Of a stretch of DNA of 64,000 nucleotides, positions 35,274 through 44,237 are shown piece by piece. A program made the position numbers and the translations under genes. The number at the start of each line of letters is the position of its first letter. Within the stretch, counting starts at the first letter, position 1. The notes below the pieces were generated by a model that worked only from the letters and a program-made list of their open reading frames with translations, did not search any database and was not told where the DNA came from. The DNA is from Mucilaginibacter paludis DSM 18603 (lineage in GTDB: Bacteria > Bacteroidota > Bacteroidia > Sphingobacteriales > Sphingobacteriaceae), in the NCBI RefSeq assembly GCF_000166195.2, contig NZ_CM001403.1, forward strand, positions 8,110,877-8,174,876, written 5' to 3'.

Positions 35274-35933
35274 ATGAAAACTAACCGTCAACTACAGATC
35301 GACGTAATCGAAGCCATTAAGTGGGAGCCTTTGCTTAAACAAACTAAAATCGCCGTTGAGGCTAATGAGGGTATCATTACGCTTTCAGGAATTGTCGATA
35401 GCTTTATTAAGAAATCAGCAGCTGTGAACACCACCAAAAAAGTAAACGGTGTTAAAGCACTGGTGGAAAAAATTGAAATTCAGTTGAATGCGGATGATGA
35501 AAAAAGCGATGCCGAAATCGCTATGGGGGTATTAAGTGCCTTAAAAGCAAACAGGGACATTCCGGTTGATAGCGTACAAATTGAAGTTGAAGATGGGCAT
35601 GTTACACTTGATGGTAAGCTGGAGTGGAACCATCAGAAGCAAGCGGCGCAACAGTCGGCGAGTATTGTTGAAGGTATCAAAATGCTTACCAACCATATTG
35701 AAATTGAAACCGATAATCCTGACGATATTGAAAAAGAGGAAATTGAACAGGCGATCGCACGCAACTGGGCACTGAATAACCAGGATATTCAAGTCTGTGT
35801 ATCAGGGAATAAAGTCACCTTGAAGGGTACCGTTCATTCTTTCTATCAAAGAGATGTAGCTGAAAAGATGGCCTGGAATGCCCCTGGCGTATGTGTAGTA
35901 AATAATGAGCTAATTATTGGTGATATCAAATAG
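35274..35933 (+). CDS. Triple BON-domain protein (copy 2)
   Basis: 219 residues, three BON domains as in copy 1 but clearly diverged (MKTNRQLQIDVIEAIKWEPL; third domain ends MAWNAPGVCVVNNELIIGD). No signal peptide. It heads the operon with oleate hydratase (65 nt gap), L,D-transpeptidase and MlaEFD. BON domains bind membranes, so a link with phospholipid handling by the Mla genes is plausible but inferred. Confidence 0.93.
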   Translation: MKTNRQLQIDVIEAIKWEPLLKQTKIAVEANEGIITLSGIVDSFIKKSAAVNTTKKVNGVKALVEKIEIQLNADDEKSDAEIAMGVLSALKANRDIPVDSVQIEVEDGHVTLDGKLEWNHQKQAAQQSASIVEGIKMLTNHIEIETDNPDDIEKEEIEQAIARNWALNNQDIQVCVSGNKVTLKGTVHSFYQRDVAEKMAWNAPGVCVVNNELIIGDIK

Positions 35934-35998
35934 TCAGGCCATGCATTACGGATTCTGCTAATCTTAGTTTCTATCAAAACTTAATTCGACCGCTATTA

Positions 35999-37603
35999 AT
36001 GAATAATCTAAATAAAAAACGGGTTAACCCGACTCAACACCGGAAGGTCTATCTTATCGGCGGCGGTATCGCATCTTTAGCAAGTGCTGCTTATTTCATA
36101 AGAGATGGCCAAATTAATCCTGATAATATCATAATTTACGAAGAGCTGAATGTTGCTGGCGGCAGTCTTGATAGTGCAGGTAACCCGGAAGATGGTTACG
36201 TGATGCGTGGCGGCAGGATGCTGAATTTCAGCTACCTGTGTACGTATGATCTTTTTTCATTTATTCCATCGCTGTCCGATCCGGGCATCATGGTACTGGA
36301 TGAAATTAAGGCCTTCAACCGGAACATTAAAACCCATTCACAGGCCCGGGTAGTGGAAAACGGCCATATATTAGATGTTTCGTCAATGGGATTTAGCAAT
36401 AAGGACAGACTTGATCTGATCGAGATGATGGCTGTAGGCGAAAACCATTTGGGCATCAAACGCATCAATGAATGGTTTGCGCCGGAATTTTTCAAGACCA
36501 ACTTCTGGTTTATGTGGGATACCATGTTCGCCTTTCAGCCCTGGCACAGCGCTGTGGAGTTTAAACGTTATCTACATCGTTTTATCCATGAGTTTAAACG
36601 GATCAATACTTTAGCTGGCGTAGACAGGACGCCCTATAACCAATTTGATTCTTTAGCCAAGCCGTTAATCAACTGGTTAAAACAGCAGGGCGTTCATTTT
36701 CAAATAGGTGTCAGCGTAACCGATCTGGATTTCTCATTAACGGGCGAAAAGCTGACCGTGCAGCAAATTCATTTAATTGATGGCGGAAAAAAGAAATCTG
36801 TAAAGATTGGCGTAAACGATATGGTACTGGTAACCATTGGCTCAATGACTGCTGATTCAAGTTTAGGATCGATGCATGCTGCCCCCGAACTCATTACTGA
36901 TAAACGTGACGGCAGCTGGAAATTATGGGAAGCCATTGCAAAACACAGTGACCAATTCGGTCATCCTTCGGTATTTGACAACCATGTCGATGAATCAAAA
37001 TGGGAATCATTTACGGTAACTTGCCAGGGTACAGACTTTTTTGAACGGATGAAAACGTTTTCGGGCAATGACGCCGGAACCGGCGGCCTGGTAACTTTTA
37101 AGGACTCCAATTGGCTGATGTCAATTGTTTTAGCCTACCAGCCTCATTTCATCGGCCAGCCTGATGACGTGACCGTTTTTTGGGGGTATGGCTTGTTCCC
37201 CGATAATGAGGGAAACTTTGTAAAAAAGAAAATGGCCGACTGTACCGGTACCGAAATACTGACCGAATTATTTTCCCACCTTCAATTTGACACGTTAAAC
37301 GACCGGCTACTGAAAACCGCTAACTGCATTCCCTGCATGTTGCCGTACATCACCAGTCAGTTTTTAATACGGGCACCGGGCGACAGGCCGCAGGTTATAC
37401 CAGAAATATCGGAAAACATGGCCTTTATCGGGCAGTTCGCAGAAGTGCCCGACGACGTGGTATTCACCGTAGAATATTCAGTAAGAACTGCGCAGACCGC
37501 AGTTTACGGATTATTGGAACTCGATAAAAAAACGATTCCAATGTATAAGGGCGATCATCATATTGATGTATTGTTTGATGCAATGAAAACCATGATTTCA
37601 TAA
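35999..37603 (+). CDS. ohyA: Oleate hydratase (MCRA family)
   Basis: 534 residues. The FAD-binding start is KVYLIGGGIASLASAAYFIR. It continues with YEELNVAGGSLDSAG and the substrate-side RGGRMLNFSYLCTYDLFS, then RTPYNQFDSLAKPL and the C-terminal FIGQFAEVPDDVVFTVEYSV. This is the myosin-cross-reactive-antigen/oleate hydratase family, which adds water to cis-9 double bonds of free fatty acids. In many members the first loop reads RGGREM with a catalytic Glu; here the position is Met, as in a minority subfamily. It shares one base (TAATG) with the L,D-transpeptidase start. Confidence 0.93.
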   Translation: MNNLNKKRVNPTQHRKVYLIGGGIASLASAAYFIRDGQINPDNIIIYEELNVAGGSLDSAGNPEDGYVMRGGRMLNFSYLCTYDLFSFIPSLSDPGIMVLDEIKAFNRNIKTHSQARVVENGHILDVSSMGFSNKDRLDLIEMMAVGENHLGIKRINEWFAPEFFKTNFWFMWDTMFAFQPWHSAVEFKRYLHRFIHEFKRINTLAGVDRTPYNQFDSLAKPLINWLKQQGVHFQIGVSVTDLDFSLTGEKLTVQQIHLIDGGKKKSVKIGVNDMVLVTIGSMTADSSLGSMHAAPELITDKRDGSWKLWEAIAKHSDQFGHPSVFDNHVDESKWESFTVTCQGTDFFERMKTFSGNDAGTGGLVTFKDSNWLMSIVLAYQPHFIGQPDDVTVFWGYGLFPDNEGNFVKKKMADCTGTEILTELFSHLQFDTLNDRLLKTANCIPCMLPYITSQFLIRAPGDRPQVIPEISENMAFIGQFAEVPDDVVFTVEYSVRTAQTAVYGLLELDKKTIPMYKGDHHIDVLFDAMKTMIS

Positions 37604-39255
37604 TGTTCAATTACCGACAGGCAAAAATCCTTTACCTTATCCTGGTATTTATCAGCTTTTTCATCGATGCCTGCGCTCAGCAGGGTAAAACGCCTGCTAA
37701 AAAAGACTCATTAGCGACAGACTGGAACCAAACCATTCCCGGCAATTTCAGTGCCCAGTCAAAAGAATATTTTGACAGCACCCAAGTAAAAGTTTTTTTT
37801 GAAAAATACCCGGATTTAAACTCCTACGAAGATCTTGTGCAGGAATTTTATAGCAAAAGAAAATTTACTTTTGCCTGGTTTGAGGATGGCCGGTTAATCG
37901 AGCAAGCAGACAACTTGTCGAACCGAACTATGGATCTTAAAAACGATGGCGTTTATAAAATCCTCCCTTACCAGGCAGTTTTGGACTCGCTGTTATACGG
38001 AATTAATATAAGTACGGGTAAAATAAGGCCTGATGTTATATTGGAGCTCATGCTTACTTCGCAATACTTTGCATTCTCCCGGCTTGCCTGGCAGGGCATG
38101 GGAACTTCCGCAAGTGACTCATCGCGATGGTATGTGCCAAGAAAAAAAATAGCCTACGATCAATATTTAGATAGCCTACTAAAAGCCCCAGCTAAATCTT
38201 TCTCCGCCAATGAACCGGTTTACCGGCAATATGAATTGCTCAGGCATTTCTTAAAGATATACCGCTCGTTGGATGCTGCGGATGAATGGAAACCCGTCGA
38301 TACTAAAAGTGTAAACTTAAAACCAGGCGACACTTCTGCAGCCATAAAAGAAATCAAAATCCGTTTACTCAGGCTACAGGATTTTCAGGGCGATACATTC
38401 AATGAGTCATACGATGCCGATCTGATAATCGCGGTGAAGCAATTCCAATACAGGAACGGGCTGGATACCAGCGGACGGTTGAATAAAGAAACTATAATGG
38501 CGATGAATGTGCCATTAAAAATCCGGATCAAACAGATTCTTGTTAATATGGAGCGAGCCCGCTGGTTACCTGTGTCGCTGAATGCCGATTTCCTGGCAGT
38601 AAATATCCCTGAATTTACCCTCCATGTATACCATGCAGATAGCCTTTTATGGAGCTGTCCCGTAGTTGTAGGGCAGAAGGTTCATCAAACTTCCATTTTT
38701 TACGGGGAAATCAAATATGTTGTTTTCAGTCCATATTGGAACATACCGCAAAGTATCGTGCGAGCCGAGGTTGTTCCCGGCCTTAAAAAATCACCTGATT
38801 ATCTTCTGCGGCATCAGATGGAGATTACCGGCTACAAAGAAGGGCTTCCAATAGTCAGGCAAAAGCCCGGACCGGAGAACTCACTCGGTCTGGTGAAATT
38901 CCTGTTTCCCAACAGCTACAATATTTATTTACATGATACTCCTAAAAAATCTTTATTTGGCGAAACAACCAGGGATTTTAGTCATGGCTGTATCCGTATT
39001 ATGGAGCCAGCTAAATTGGCCGCTTTCCTGCTCAAAAACCATAATAAATGGAGTGGGATCAAAATTAAGCGGGCTATGAATTCTGGTAAAGAACAGTATG
39101 TGAGCTTGGAGCATAAAGTTCCTGTCTTTATTACCTATTTCACGGCCTTTACTGATCGAAGGGGATTGCTAAACTTTAGAAAAGATATCTATAGCCTTGA
39201 TGACCGGCTTGCCCGCATGATCATTTCCGGTGAAGGATTTTACGAGACAAATTAG
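37603..39255 (+). CDS. L,D-transpeptidase (YcbB/LdtD-like), predicted lipoprotein
   Basis: 550 residues. An N-terminal signal with lipobox-like IDAC (Cys about 24). A peptidoglycan-binding-like domain lies about 240-305 (IKEIKIRLLRLQDF, then KQFQYRNGLDTSGRLN). The YkuD catalytic domain is about 325-500, with LHDTPKKSLFGETTRDFSHG followed by CIRIMEP (SHGC catalytic motif). It would form 3-3 crosslinks or attach proteins to peptidoglycan in the periplasm. Its ATG overlaps the oleate hydratase stop, so the two are translated together; MlaE follows 43 nt later. Confidence 0.93.
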   Translation: MFNYRQAKILYLILVFISFFIDACAQQGKTPAKKDSLATDWNQTIPGNFSAQSKEYFDSTQVKVFFEKYPDLNSYEDLVQEFYSKRKFTFAWFEDGRLIEQADNLSNRTMDLKNDGVYKILPYQAVLDSLLYGINISTGKIRPDVILELMLTSQYFAFSRLAWQGMGTSASDSSRWYVPRKKIAYDQYLDSLLKAPAKSFSANEPVYRQYELLRHFLKIYRSLDAADEWKPVDTKSVNLKPGDTSAAIKEIKIRLLRLQDFQGDTFNESYDADLIIAVKQFQYRNGLDTSGRLNKETIMAMNVPLKIRIKQILVNMERARWLPVSLNADFLAVNIPEFTLHVYHADSLLWSCPVVVGQKVHQTSIFYGEIKYVVFSPYWNIPQSIVRAEVVPGLKKSPDYLLRHQMEITGYKEGLPIVRQKPGPENSLGLVKFLFPNSYNIYLHDTPKKSLFGETTRDFSHGCIRIMEPAKLAAFLLKNHNKWSGIKIKRAMNSGKEQYVSLEHKVPVFITYFTAFTDRRGLLNFRKDIYSLDDRLARMIISGEGFYETN

Positions 39256-39298
39256 CATATGAAATGGTCATAGATACCCTAATATTAAAAATAACAAA

Positions 39299-40069
39299 AT
39301 GGCTTTAATCGAAGATACACGTAGTTTTTTAGATGAAACAGGTAGCATGGCCAAATTTACCGGTCACTTTTTTTCACATGGGCTAAGGCCCAGGTTTGAA
39401 GTTAAGGAACTGCTCGGCCAGTGTTATACCATTGGCTATAAATCATTTCCGCTGATCGGCCTTACCGGTTTCATCATGGGCCTGGTATTAACCATGCAGT
39501 TGCGGCCCTCGCTCGTAAGTTATGGCGTACAGTCAGAACTACCGGTTATGGTAGGTATAGCCATTGTGAGAGAGATTGGGCCGGTGATCACCGCTTTAAT
39601 TTTTGCCGGGAAGATAGGCAGCAGCATCGGCGCTGAATTGGGCTCGATGAAAGTAACAGAGCAAATAGATGCTATGGAAGTGAGTGGCACAAATCCTTAT
39701 AAATACTTGGTAGCTACCCGCGTATTGGCAACAACCTTAATGCTTCCAATTTTAACTGTTTTGGGCGATGCCATTTCCTTATTCGGAGCCTATATTGGGG
39801 TCAACCTCAGCTCCGTAACCAGCTTGCATTTCTTTTTTACACAGGTATTCCAAAGCCTGAGCTTCAGCGATATTTTACCGGCGATTACCAAAACCTTTTT
39901 CTTTGGTTTCGCGGTGGGCATCATCGGTTGTTATAAAGGGTTCAACTCCAGCAAGGGGACACAGGGTGTTGGCGTTTCAGCCAATTCTGCCGTCGTATTA
40001 TCTTCTGTCCTCATATTCATTATCGACCTCCTGGCGGTTCAGTTCACAAACATATTAGGCTTAAATTAA
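39299..40069 (+). CDS. mlaE: MlaE-family phospholipid ABC transporter permease
   Basis: 256 residues with five or six hydrophobic helices. The MlaE core is present: GFIMGLVLTMQLRPSL, then VREIGPVITALIFAGKIGSSIGAELGSMKVTEQIDAMEV in pieces, and IIGCYKGFNSSKGTQGVG near 205-225. It is the inner-membrane component of the Mla lipid-transport complex. It overlaps mlaF by one base (TAATG). In the usual model Mla moves phospholipid between inner and outer membrane; the direction is debated. Confidence 0.93.
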   Translation: MALIEDTRSFLDETGSMAKFTGHFFSHGLRPRFEVKELLGQCYTIGYKSFPLIGLTGFIMGLVLTMQLRPSLVSYGVQSELPVMVGIAIVREIGPVITALIFAGKIGSSIGAELGSMKVTEQIDAMEVSGTNPYKYLVATRVLATTLMLPILTVLGDAISLFGAYIGVNLSSVTSLHFFFTQVFQSLSFSDILPAITKTFFFGFAVGIIGCYKGFNSSKGTQGVGVSANSAVVLSSVLIFIIDLLAVQFTNILGLN

Positions 40070-40854
40070 TGGGTATGGCAACAGCAGCAAAAGATGAACT
40101 AAGCCCTGAAGATCATGTGGCTAAAGGAGCGCCGGTGATCGTCATTGAGCACCTGTTTAAAAAATTTGGAAAGAATGTGGTGTTGAAAGATTTCAACCTG
40201 ACGGTGCATCAGGAAGAAAACGTAGTCGTATTGGGAAAGTCGGGTGCAGGGAAATCCGTACTCATTAAATGCGTTATCGGGCTGTTGAAACCAGACAGCG
40301 GCAAAATACTGGTATTCGGTGACAACGTACCCGGGTTAAGCCCTGATGAGCTGGACCGGGTCAGAACCAAGATCGGTTTCCTTTTCCAGGCCAATGCTCT
40401 TTATGATTCTATGACTGTCCGTGAAAATCTGGAATTTCCATTACGCAGGCACTGGATCGATCTTACACCAAAACAGGTAAACCAGATGGTATCTGAAGCA
40501 CTGGAGAATGTTGGCTTGAAAAACACGGTTGATATGATGCCCGCAGAATTATCCGGAGGAATGCTTAAGCGCGTAGCGCTTGCCCGCACCCTGATCCTGA
40601 AGCCGGAGATCATTTTGTATGATGAGCCCACCACCGGGCTCGACCCGGTTACCTCAAGGGAGATTGACAGTCTGATCCTGAAACTGCAAAAGAAATACCA
40701 TACCTCTTCCATTGTTATTTCACACGATATGAACTGCGTCAAAAATATAGCAGACAGGGTGATCTTACTATTAGAAGGTAAGTGTTACGCGGATGGTACT
40801 TATGATGAGCTCGCACATTCAGCTGATGAAAAAATAAAACAATTCTTTGAATAA
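40069..40854 (+). CDS. mlaF: MlaF-family ABC transporter ATPase
   Basis: 261 residues. After a 20-residue leader the ATPase has Walker A GKSGAGKSVLIKC, Q-loop FLFQANALYDSMTV, signature LSGGMLKRVALAR, Walker B ILYDEPTTGLDPVT and H-loop SHDMN. The GGMLKR/GGMxKR signature variant and YDEPTTGLDP are typical of MlaF/Ttg2A. It is coupled to mlaE by overlap and to mlaD by a 6-nt gap. Confidence 0.94.
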   Translation: MGMATAAKDELSPEDHVAKGAPVIVIEHLFKKFGKNVVLKDFNLTVHQEENVVVLGKSGAGKSVLIKCVIGLLKPDSGKILVFGDNVPGLSPDELDRVRTKIGFLFQANALYDSMTVRENLEFPLRRHWIDLTPKQVNQMVSEALENVGLKNTVDMMPAELSGGMLKRVALARTLILKPEIILYDEPTTGLDPVTSREIDSLILKLQKKYHTSSIVISHDMNCVKNIADRVILLLEGKCYADGTYDELAHSADEKIKQFFE

Positions 40855-40860
40855 TAGATC

Positions 40861-41862
40861 ATGGCAAAACAAAGTGAAAATAATATCAAGCTGGGCGTAT
40901 TTGTATTAGCCGGCTTAATCGTGATGATAGTTTCCTTTTATATGATCGGAAATAATGCCAGTATGTTTGGAAGCGGGTTTGTGCTAAAAGCACGTTTTAA
41001 CAATTTAAACGGCTTAATGGAAGGTAATAATGTGCTTTTCTCTGGCATACAGGCTGGAACGGTGAAAAGTATAAACATTGTTAATGACACCACCATAGAG
41101 GTAAGTATGCTTATCGACAGCAAAGTAACGGCCTATATCCATACGAACGCAGAAGCGGCCATCGGTACAGAGGGATTGATGGGGAATAAGGTAATCAATA
41201 TACAGCCGGTAAAACCAAACAGCCCGGTAGTCAAAAGCGGAGATTTGCTGGCCGCTCAAAAACTGGCCAGTATGGATCAAATGCTACAGACGCTTTCAAA
41301 GACCAATAACAATATTGCGACAATATCAGAAGTGTTAAAAACTACTGTTCTAAAATTAGATACCAGCGCCATCTTTAATGTCCTGAACGATAAAAATATC
41401 GGGATCAGCTTAAGATCATCATTAAAAAACATCAACAATGCCAGCAGTAATGCCAGCGACATGACTAATGGTCTCAATCAAATAGTAATTCATCTCAAAC
41501 AGGGTAAAGGAGCCGCCGGTTTGCTGTTAAGCGATACTGCCTTTGCGGGGAATTTAAATATCGCTGTAATTAAGCTCAGATCAGCCAGTGATAATGCGGA
41601 TAAGATGACCGGTCAACTCAATAGTATGGCCGGTAATATCAATCATGATCTGGCATACGGCAAGGGGCCACTGCATGCGCTTTTGCGTGATTCTGTGATC
41701 ACTGAAAAACTTAATGCCAGTATGGATAATGTCCAAAAAGGGACGGATGGCTTCAATCAGATCGTACAAGCTTTAAAGCATAATTTTCTAGTGCGTGGCT
41801 ATTTTAAAACGCAAGCAAAAAAGCAACAAAAAGATAGCATTAACCGCCAGACTATGAAATAG
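40861..41862 (+). CDS. mlaD: MlaD/MCE-family lipid-transport protein
   Basis: 333 residues: one N-terminal transmembrane helix (about 10-30, LGVFVLAGLIVMIVSFYMI), an MCE domain (about 38-115) with ARFNNLNGLMEGNNVLFSG and AAIGTEGLMGNKVINIQP, and a long helical periplasmic region (about 120-315) that would extend toward the outer membrane. It is the last gene of the S11 operon. No mlaB, mlaC or mlaA homologue is in the window. Confidence 0.92.
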   Translation: MAKQSENNIKLGVFVLAGLIVMIVSFYMIGNNASMFGSGFVLKARFNNLNGLMEGNNVLFSGIQAGTVKSINIVNDTTIEVSMLIDSKVTAYIHTNAEAAIGTEGLMGNKVINIQPVKPNSPVVKSGDLLAAQKLASMDQMLQTLSKTNNNIATISEVLKTTVLKLDTSAIFNVLNDKNIGISLRSSLKNINNASSNASDMTNGLNQIVIHLKQGKGAAGLLLSDTAFAGNLNIAVIKLRSASDNADKMTGQLNSMAGNINHDLAYGKGPLHALLRDSVITEKLNASMDNVQKGTDGFNQIVQALKHNFLVRGYFKTQAKKQQKDSINRQTMK

Positions 41863-42007
41863 AGATGTTGTATGTTTAGATAACTATATCACGAACCGTG
41901 GAGATGATCAGTTGTTAAGTACCTCTTAACGAGGCGATAATGTATGGTATCTTAGTTATCGATCATTCTCCCACCGCTTGAATAGCAATCTATAATCAAG
42001 ATCACTC

Positions 42008-42033
42008 AAATAAGTGTCGAAGATCACTTATTT
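42008..42033. terminator. Hairpin after the mla operon
   Basis: AAATAAGTG (42008-42016) pairs perfectly with CACTTATTT (42025-42033) around an 8-nt loop. It lies 146 nt after mlaD and 62 nt before the next start codon. It may be a terminator or a 5' leader structure; no strong U-tract follows. Confidence 0.5.
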
Positions 42034-42095
42034 AACAGGTAAATATATTGAATTTGGAGTTAATATTTTTTACTACCAATTCAATTCAATCACCT

Positions 42096-42353
42096 ATGAA
42101 AACGTTAAAATTTAATTTCACTCACCCGGTTAAAGGTCATGCCCAGATCATTATGCCCGGATGGCCCAATTTTCCGCTAAAACAATTATTACTGGATAGC
42201 AAAGCAAGCAATCTTGTTGAAATACCCTTAATGGGCTTTCGAGATGGGAAATATAAAGTTACGCTCGATTGGGAAGCCGACAATAAATTTTTTATTCACC
42301 AGGAAGAATTTGAAATTAATGACAACCCTAACTTCATTCCAGCGACCCGATGA
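42096..42353 (+). CDS. Small unknown protein, 85 aa
   Basis: Started at MKTLKFNFTHPVKGHA; the frame extends 16 codons upstream but those residues (many Phe/Thr) look like leader. It is strand-rich, with MGFRDGKYKVTLDWEADNKF and an acidic end. It overlaps the AraC-like regulator gene by 4 nt (ATGA), so the two are translated together. No domain is recognised and no island box precedes it. Confidence 0.7.
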   Translation: MKTLKFNFTHPVKGHAQIIMPGWPNFPLKQLLLDSKASNLVEIPLMGFRDGKYKVTLDWEADNKFFIHQEEFEINDNPNFIPATR

Positions 42354-42904
42354 AGATTTATATCAAGAATATGGTCTGTATTCGCTGCAAAATGGTCGTG
42401 CAGGAACAGCTAAAGAAAATGAGCTTGCATCATACGGTAGTTAAATTAGGGGAAGTCGAAGTTACAGATCCCCTTACTAATACCCAATTGAATGAATTCA
42501 GAACCGGGTTACTAAAGTTCGGCCTTATCGTATTGGATGACAAAAAAAGCATGCTCATCGATAAAATCAAAAAGGTCATTATTGAGTTGATACATTATGA
42601 AAATGAGCCTTTAGGTATAAATTTTTCAGTTTACTTAAGTAAAAAACTGAACCATGAATATACCTATATGGCCAATCTGTTTTCTGAAGTAGAAGGGGTC
42701 AATGTCGAACATTATATGATCAGCCATAAAATTGAACGTGTGAAAGAACTGCTGGTTTACGATAAGCTTTCGCTGACGGAAATATCTTACAAGTTGAGTT
42801 ATAGCAGTGTTGCCCACTTATGCAATCAATTTAAAAAAATCACCGGTATAACCCCTTCTGATTTCAAAAAATCCAGCATTGAGAATTATCGGCAAGCCGG
42901 ATAA
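42350..42904 (+). CDS. AraC-type regulator with HMA-like N-terminus
   Basis: 184 residues. Residues 1-65 look like a small heavy-metal-associated (HMA) ferredoxin-like fold: MKIYIKNMVCIRCKM carries a CxxC motif (Cys 10 and 13). Residues about 80-180 are an AraC HTH with ERVKELLVYDKLSLTEISYK, then LSYSSVAHLCNQFKKITGIT. This pairing is known from other Bacteroidota. It would be a metal- or redox-sensing transcription factor. It is one of two regulators in the island and lacks the shared promoter element, so it is a candidate, unproven, regulator of it. Confidence 0.85.
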   Translation: MKIYIKNMVCIRCKMVVQEQLKKMSLHHTVVKLGEVEVTDPLTNTQLNEFRTGLLKFGLIVLDDKKSMLIDKIKKVIIELIHYENEPLGINFSVYLSKKLNHEYTYMANLFSEVEGVNVEHYMISHKIERVKELLVYDKLSLTEISYKLSYSSVAHLCNQFKKITGITPSDFKKSSIENYRQAG

Positions 42905-42921
42905 AAAAAGGTTATTTCTAA

Positions 42922-42987
42922 AGTGTGAATAATGTAACTAATTGGTTGAATTACATAACATTTAAGCTATGGAATTAGTGAGTTTTG
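42922..42987 (+). promoter_or_regulatory. Island-type promoter S12 (drives ADH2)
   Basis: AGTGTGAATAATGTAA at 42922-42937, ATAAC at the fixed offset in ATTACATAACA, -7 element GAGTTTTG ending at 42987; the ATG follows only 21 nt later. Confidence 0.86.
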
Positions 42988-43007
42988 TATAACAAATCAG
43001 GATAACA

Positions 43008-44045
43008 ATGACAAGTAATCTTTCAGTCGGCAGCCATCAGCAACCATTGCCGTTAACCATGAAAGCCATGGTAATGGAAGTTGCGGGCCAGCCATTAACA
43101 AGTAAAACACTTCCATTGCCTGTTCCTGCAGCAGAGCAGGTACTCATTAAAATAATTGCCTGTGGCGTTTGCCGTACCGACCTGCATATTATGGATAGTG
43201 AGCTCCCTGATCCCAAGCTCCCACTTATCCCAGGTCATGAAATTATCGGTACCATTGTTCAAACTGGAAGCGGCGTTACACAATTTAAAACAGGCGATTT
43301 GGTTGGCGTTCCATGGGTGGGCTATACCTGTGGGTATTGTAAATACTGCATGAGGGACCAGGAGAACCTCTGTGAGAATGCCCTTTTTACCGGCTATACA
43401 ATTGATGGGGGATATGCCGAATACACCGTTGCATTTCAGAAATATTGTTTTCATTTATCTGCCCAATATGGTATTCCTGCGGCTGCGCCACTGCTTTGTG
43501 CAGGCCTTATCGGCTATCGGTCTTATAAAATGATTGGGGCACAGGCTAAACAATTGGGATTTTACGGATTTGGCGCGGCAGCCCATATCCTGATACAAAT
43601 AGCATTGCACCAGGGAAAAGAAATATATGCTTTCACTCGTGATGGCGATATCGCCTCTCAAGCATTTGCAACGCGGCTGGGTGCCGCTTGGGCCGGTGAT
43701 TCCAGTGTTGCACCTCCCGTCAGGCTGGATGCCGCAATTATTTTCGCACCGGTAGGAAATCTTATCCCTAAAGCACTAAAGGATATTGATAAAGGCTGCA
43801 GTGTGGTTTGCGCAGGCATACATATGAGCGATATTCCATCCTTTGCTTATGACCTATTGTGGGAAGAAAGGGTTATCCGGTCTGTGGCTAACCTGACCCG
43901 TAAAGACGGGGAAGAATTTTTTGAAATGGCATCCGAAATTAAGTTAAAGACAGAAACCAGGTTTTTTCCATTGCATGAGGCAAATGAAGCCTTAGCTGCG
44001 GTCAGGGGCGGAAAGATACGTGGGGCTGCCGTATTGGTGATGTAA
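43008..44045 (+). CDS. Zinc-dependent alcohol dehydrogenase (second)
   Basis: 345 residues. Catalytic zinc ligands are in CGVCRTDLHIMD and PGHEIIGTI, and the structural-zinc loop is CGYCKYCMRDQENLC. The Rossmann turn is GFGAAAHILIQIALHQG, where the usual GxGxxG has been altered to G-x-G-A-A-A. Domain layout matches the ADH at 27655, but the coenzyme-binding half is diverged and resembles the zinc ADH-like family often called AdhA. It stands alone behind promoter S12. Cytoplasmic; substrate unknown. Confidence 0.92.
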   Translation: MTSNLSVGSHQQPLPLTMKAMVMEVAGQPLTSKTLPLPVPAAEQVLIKIIACGVCRTDLHIMDSELPDPKLPLIPGHEIIGTIVQTGSGVTQFKTGDLVGVPWVGYTCGYCKYCMRDQENLCENALFTGYTIDGGYAEYTVAFQKYCFHLSAQYGIPAAAPLLCAGLIGYRSYKMIGAQAKQLGFYGFGAAAHILIQIALHQGKEIYAFTRDGDIASQAFATRLGAAWAGDSSVAPPVRLDAAIIFAPVGNLIPKALKDIDKGCSVVCAGIHMSDIPSFAYDLLWEERVIRSVANLTRKDGEEFFEMASEIKLKTETRFFPLHEANEALAAVRGGKIRGAAVLVM

Positions 44046-44237
44046 TGTGAGGCCGTTTTTAAACGATCGGCTATTCATAAACGCTATGACACCGCCGACA
44101 AATAATAAGCAGGCTCGATTCATGCAATGATGTCTTTAATAAAACACTGAATGTCAAAAAAATAACGTAAATTTCAATGATATTCTATATCGTAAATTTC
44201 GGCTCCGACTACTAAAACCATTCTTTAAACAATTCAT

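Noticed and set aside
44124..44140. Partial match to the island box (CAATGATGTCTTTAATA) upstream of the CheB-CheR-kinase
   Set aside because: Only AATGATGT is shared; the invariant TGTGAAT and GTAA parts are missing and there is no second half-site or -7 element at the fixed distances.
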